Below are positions 6,463 to 7,470 of a stretch of DNA of 7,470 bases, piece after piece. Under the pieces are notes generated by a model. The model ran no database searches. It saw nothing but the letters and a program-made list of their open reading frames with translations, and had not been told where the DNA came from. The stretch's first letter is position 1. Each line of letters starts with the position of its first letter. Origin of the DNA: an uncultured Eubacteriales bacterium (lineage in GTDB: Bacteria; Bacillota; Clostridia; Christensenellales; Borkfalkiaceae); NCBI GenBank assembly GCA_949745625.1, contig CATJZR010000021.1, forward strand, positions 1 through 7,470, written 5' to 3'. The position numbers and the translations under genes are program-made.

Positions 6463-6817
6463 TCGTTAGCGGTATTTTTCATAGAGATTAAAGCAAAGAC
6501 GATAAAGCTGCCCTTGCTTATTTATTACGGTTATGCAATATTGAAACTATGATAACCATCAATTTAGCTAAGACGATGCCGCAATCATTATTCTGACATT
6601 TTTAGGAGTGTAAAACGTCGCAAACAATAAAAAGTTTAAGTGGAATGATGAAAGATATTCAAGTTAAAGAAAGGACTTTATGACGAATGTAATTTAGCTT
6701 ATGGCGTTGTAGACGACATAATCGAAATAGGATTTAAAATTATTAACCGAAAATATCAAAAAACGATTAGAAATCGAACTTAAAAAAGTAAAAAGGAAAA
6801 ATTATCAAGATAAATAG
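6463..6817 (+). pseudogene. Decayed C-terminal fragment of a biotin-dependent carboxyltransferase/decarboxylase alpha subunit (MmdA/PccB family)
   Basis: No intact gene lies in 6435-6843, an A/T-rich stretch unlike its neighbours. Translated patches in three frames, in collinear order, resemble the family's C-terminal end. Patch 6490-6549 reads KAKTIKLPLLIYYGYAI, compared with family A-TVPKIT-I-RKAYGGAY. Patch 6549-6593 includes INLAKTMPQ, compared with EIAVMGPE. Patch 6572-6610 reads DDAAIIIL, compared with EGAANIIF. Patch 6652-6742 includes LYDECNLAYGVVDDIIE, compared with Y-EFANPY-AA-RGYVDDVIEP. After a frame change, 6743-6814 reads TENIKKRLEIELKKVKRK, compared with ETRKRLI-AL-xL-K, and stops at TAG 6815. 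An AAGGAG at 6457-6462 has no start codon behind it. The 5' three quarters of the gene are absent. The comparison is from memory of the family consensus, not a search, so it is a reasoned call rather than a proven one. Confidence 0.5.
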
Positions 6818-6843
6818 CAGTTATCTATTTGTCAAAGTATAGA

Positions 6844-6895
6844 AAAGAAACAGCGCACCGTACTTCGCTTGCGAAGTACGGTGCGCTGTTTCTTT
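6844..6895. terminator. Perfect 25-bp hairpin, probable bidirectional terminator
   Basis: Arms 6844-6868 and 6871-6895 are exact reverse complements, separated by TT. The stem has a GC-rich core with A-rich (AAAGAAA) and T-rich (TTTCTTT) ends, so either strand ends in a U-rich tract. It lies between the + strand operon ending at 6434 and the - strand gene ending at 6940, as expected for a shared terminator. The arms are much longer than usual (compare 7 bp at 1170-1187), so a dispersed palindromic element is a possible alternative. Confidence 0.8.
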
Positions 6896-6939
6896 GCCCA
6901 CAAGAAAACCCCTATAATAAATACCCTTAGCGCCTCTTT

Positions 6940-7470
6940 TTAAAATTTCAATTTTGTGCCGTCGGAAAAAACGTATTCGTAGCGTTCTTTTCCGTCCGTT
7001 TCGCGTATGACGAATTTGCCCGATTCGCCGTCGATTTTATATTTTACTGCAATTTCCGCACCGTCGCGGCTTACGCTGTATTTGCCCTTAGAGTTTCCCT
7101 TTCTGAATTCCAGCTCGTACTCGGTTTGCGTTTTGCCTCCCTTGGTTTCTGTTTCGAACTCCACTGCGGTCTGTTCGATAAGCTTGCCGCCCGAATAGAC
7201 GGAATAAACGTATTCTGTTTCTCTTTCGCCTTGTTCTTCGGAATATTCCTGCTCCATTTCAACGAAGGACGACTTGTCGTTAACGTCGGCGTAGGCGCGA
7301 ATTTTCAGCTCGGTTTCGGTTTCGTCTTTTTCGCTTTCCTCGCTGCGCTCGCCTTCGAGACGGTAGTCTGCGCCGTCAATAACCATAACGCCGACAAGCT
7401 TGTATTCGTTTTCAATCTCGTCATCGTCTGTTTCCGACTTATACAGAGTTTCGGTATAGTACATAGTGTA
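6940..7470 (-). CDS. Hypothetical charged beta-rich protein, C-terminal part; 5' end outside window
   Basis: The frame runs to the right edge. ATG at 7464 is preceded by in-frame codons for Tyr-Thr, and the six remaining bases hold no ribosome site, so the true start is probably outside the window. The visible 174 residues alternate charged or polar residues with Y/V/F/I, as expected for repeated beta strands, and are rich in Glu, Lys, Ser and Thr. Loose repeats of the type E-x-E-Y-x-Y/L-x-V/F-x-x-G-K are visible, for example around residues 80-100, 111-131 and 155-170. No cysteine, catalytic motif or membrane segment is seen. It may be the exposed part of a lipoprotein or cell-surface protein whose signal peptide lies upstream, but that is a guess. 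I do not recognise the family. It is convergent with the FAD dehydrogenase operon. Confidence 0.7.
   Translation of the reverse strand, partial: YTMYYTETLYKSETDDDEIENEYKLVGVMVIDGADYRLEGERSEESEKDETETELKIRAYADVNDKSSFVEMEQEYSEEQGERETEYVYSVYSGGKLIEQTAVEFETETKGGKTQTEYELEFRKGNSKGKYSVSRDGAEIAVKYKIDGESGKFVIRETDGKERYEYVFSDGTKLKF

Noticed and set aside
6463..6549. Small protein gene behind the AAGGAG at 6457-6462
   Set aside because: No ATG, GTG or TTG lies at a usable distance. The peptide fits better as one patch of a decayed gene.
6650..6684. Short ORF starting with ATG-AAA near 6650 in the A/T-rich region
   Set aside because: It is about a dozen codons long with no convincing ribosome site. It lies in another frame of the proposed pseudogene.
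6844..6895. CRISPR repeat or insertion-sequence end
   Set aside because: There is a single hairpin with no repeated units or spacers. No transposase gene or target-site duplication is visible.
6913..6918. TATAAT in the gap before the right-hand gene
   Set aside because: No -35 box is found at 16-18 nt, and a + strand transcript from here would only run antisense to the 6940 gene.
7462..7464. ATG 7464 as the true start of the right-hand gene
   Set aside because: The frame stays open to the edge and no ribosome site is visible. The sequence before it fits the same beta-strand pattern.

Overview
The window looks like a chromosomal segment of an uncultured, probably gut-associated, low-to-mid-GC Firmicute (Clostridia-like). 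The basis is strong GGAGG-type Shine-Dalgarno sites, consensus sigma-70/A promoters, ATGA-type gene overlaps, an NrnA-type DHH protein close to the Bacillus version, and an extracellular protein with the OB-fold/atrophied-Ig architecture common in gut Firmicutes. The taxonomic placement is inference. No RNA gene, CRISPR array or intact mobile element was seen.

Layout. (1) 1-1151, + strand: the C-terminal part of a secreted multidomain protein, cut by the left edge. It ends at a GAAA-loop hairpin (about 1164-1196) that can terminate transcription in both directions. (2) 1206-3844, - strand: a compact three-gene operon, read as NrnA-like DHH paralog -> NrnA -> SurE. The spacings are 0 nt and -4 nt, and a near-consensus extended -10 promoter lies at 3875-3903. 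(3) 3875-3948: two back-to-back divergent promoters whose -35 boxes are 16 bp apart. (4) 3967-6434, + strand: a two-gene operon with a 4-nt overlap. The first gene encodes a fusion of a HAD 5'(3')-deoxynucleotidase-like domain to a guanylate-kinase-like domain; the second encodes a COG2509-type FAD-dependent dehydrogenase. (5) 6435-6843: an A/T-rich stretch with no intact gene. Read in three frames, it looks like the decayed C-terminal end of a biotin-dependent carboxyltransferase/decarboxylase alpha subunit (MmdA/PccB family). (6) 6844-6895: a perfect 25-bp inverted repeat, probably a bidirectional terminator. (7) 6940-7470, - strand: the C-terminal part of a charged, strand-rich protein of unknown function, cut by the right edge.

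How the genes fit together. Four of the five complete genes, on both sides of one shared promoter region, act on nucleotides or nucleotide ends. Two are nanoRNase/pAp-phosphatase-like, one is a nucleoside 5'-monophosphatase, and one joins a nucleotidase to a nucleoside-monophosphate kinase fold. A consistent reading is a nanoRNA and nucleotide turnover locus: NrnA enzymes make mononucleotides, SurE dephosphorylates them, and the fusion protein acts on (d)NMPs. The two most notable items are the nucleotidase-kinase fusion, with its altered P-loop and GMP-site residues, and the carboxyltransferase remnant. No clearly new defence or mobile system was found.
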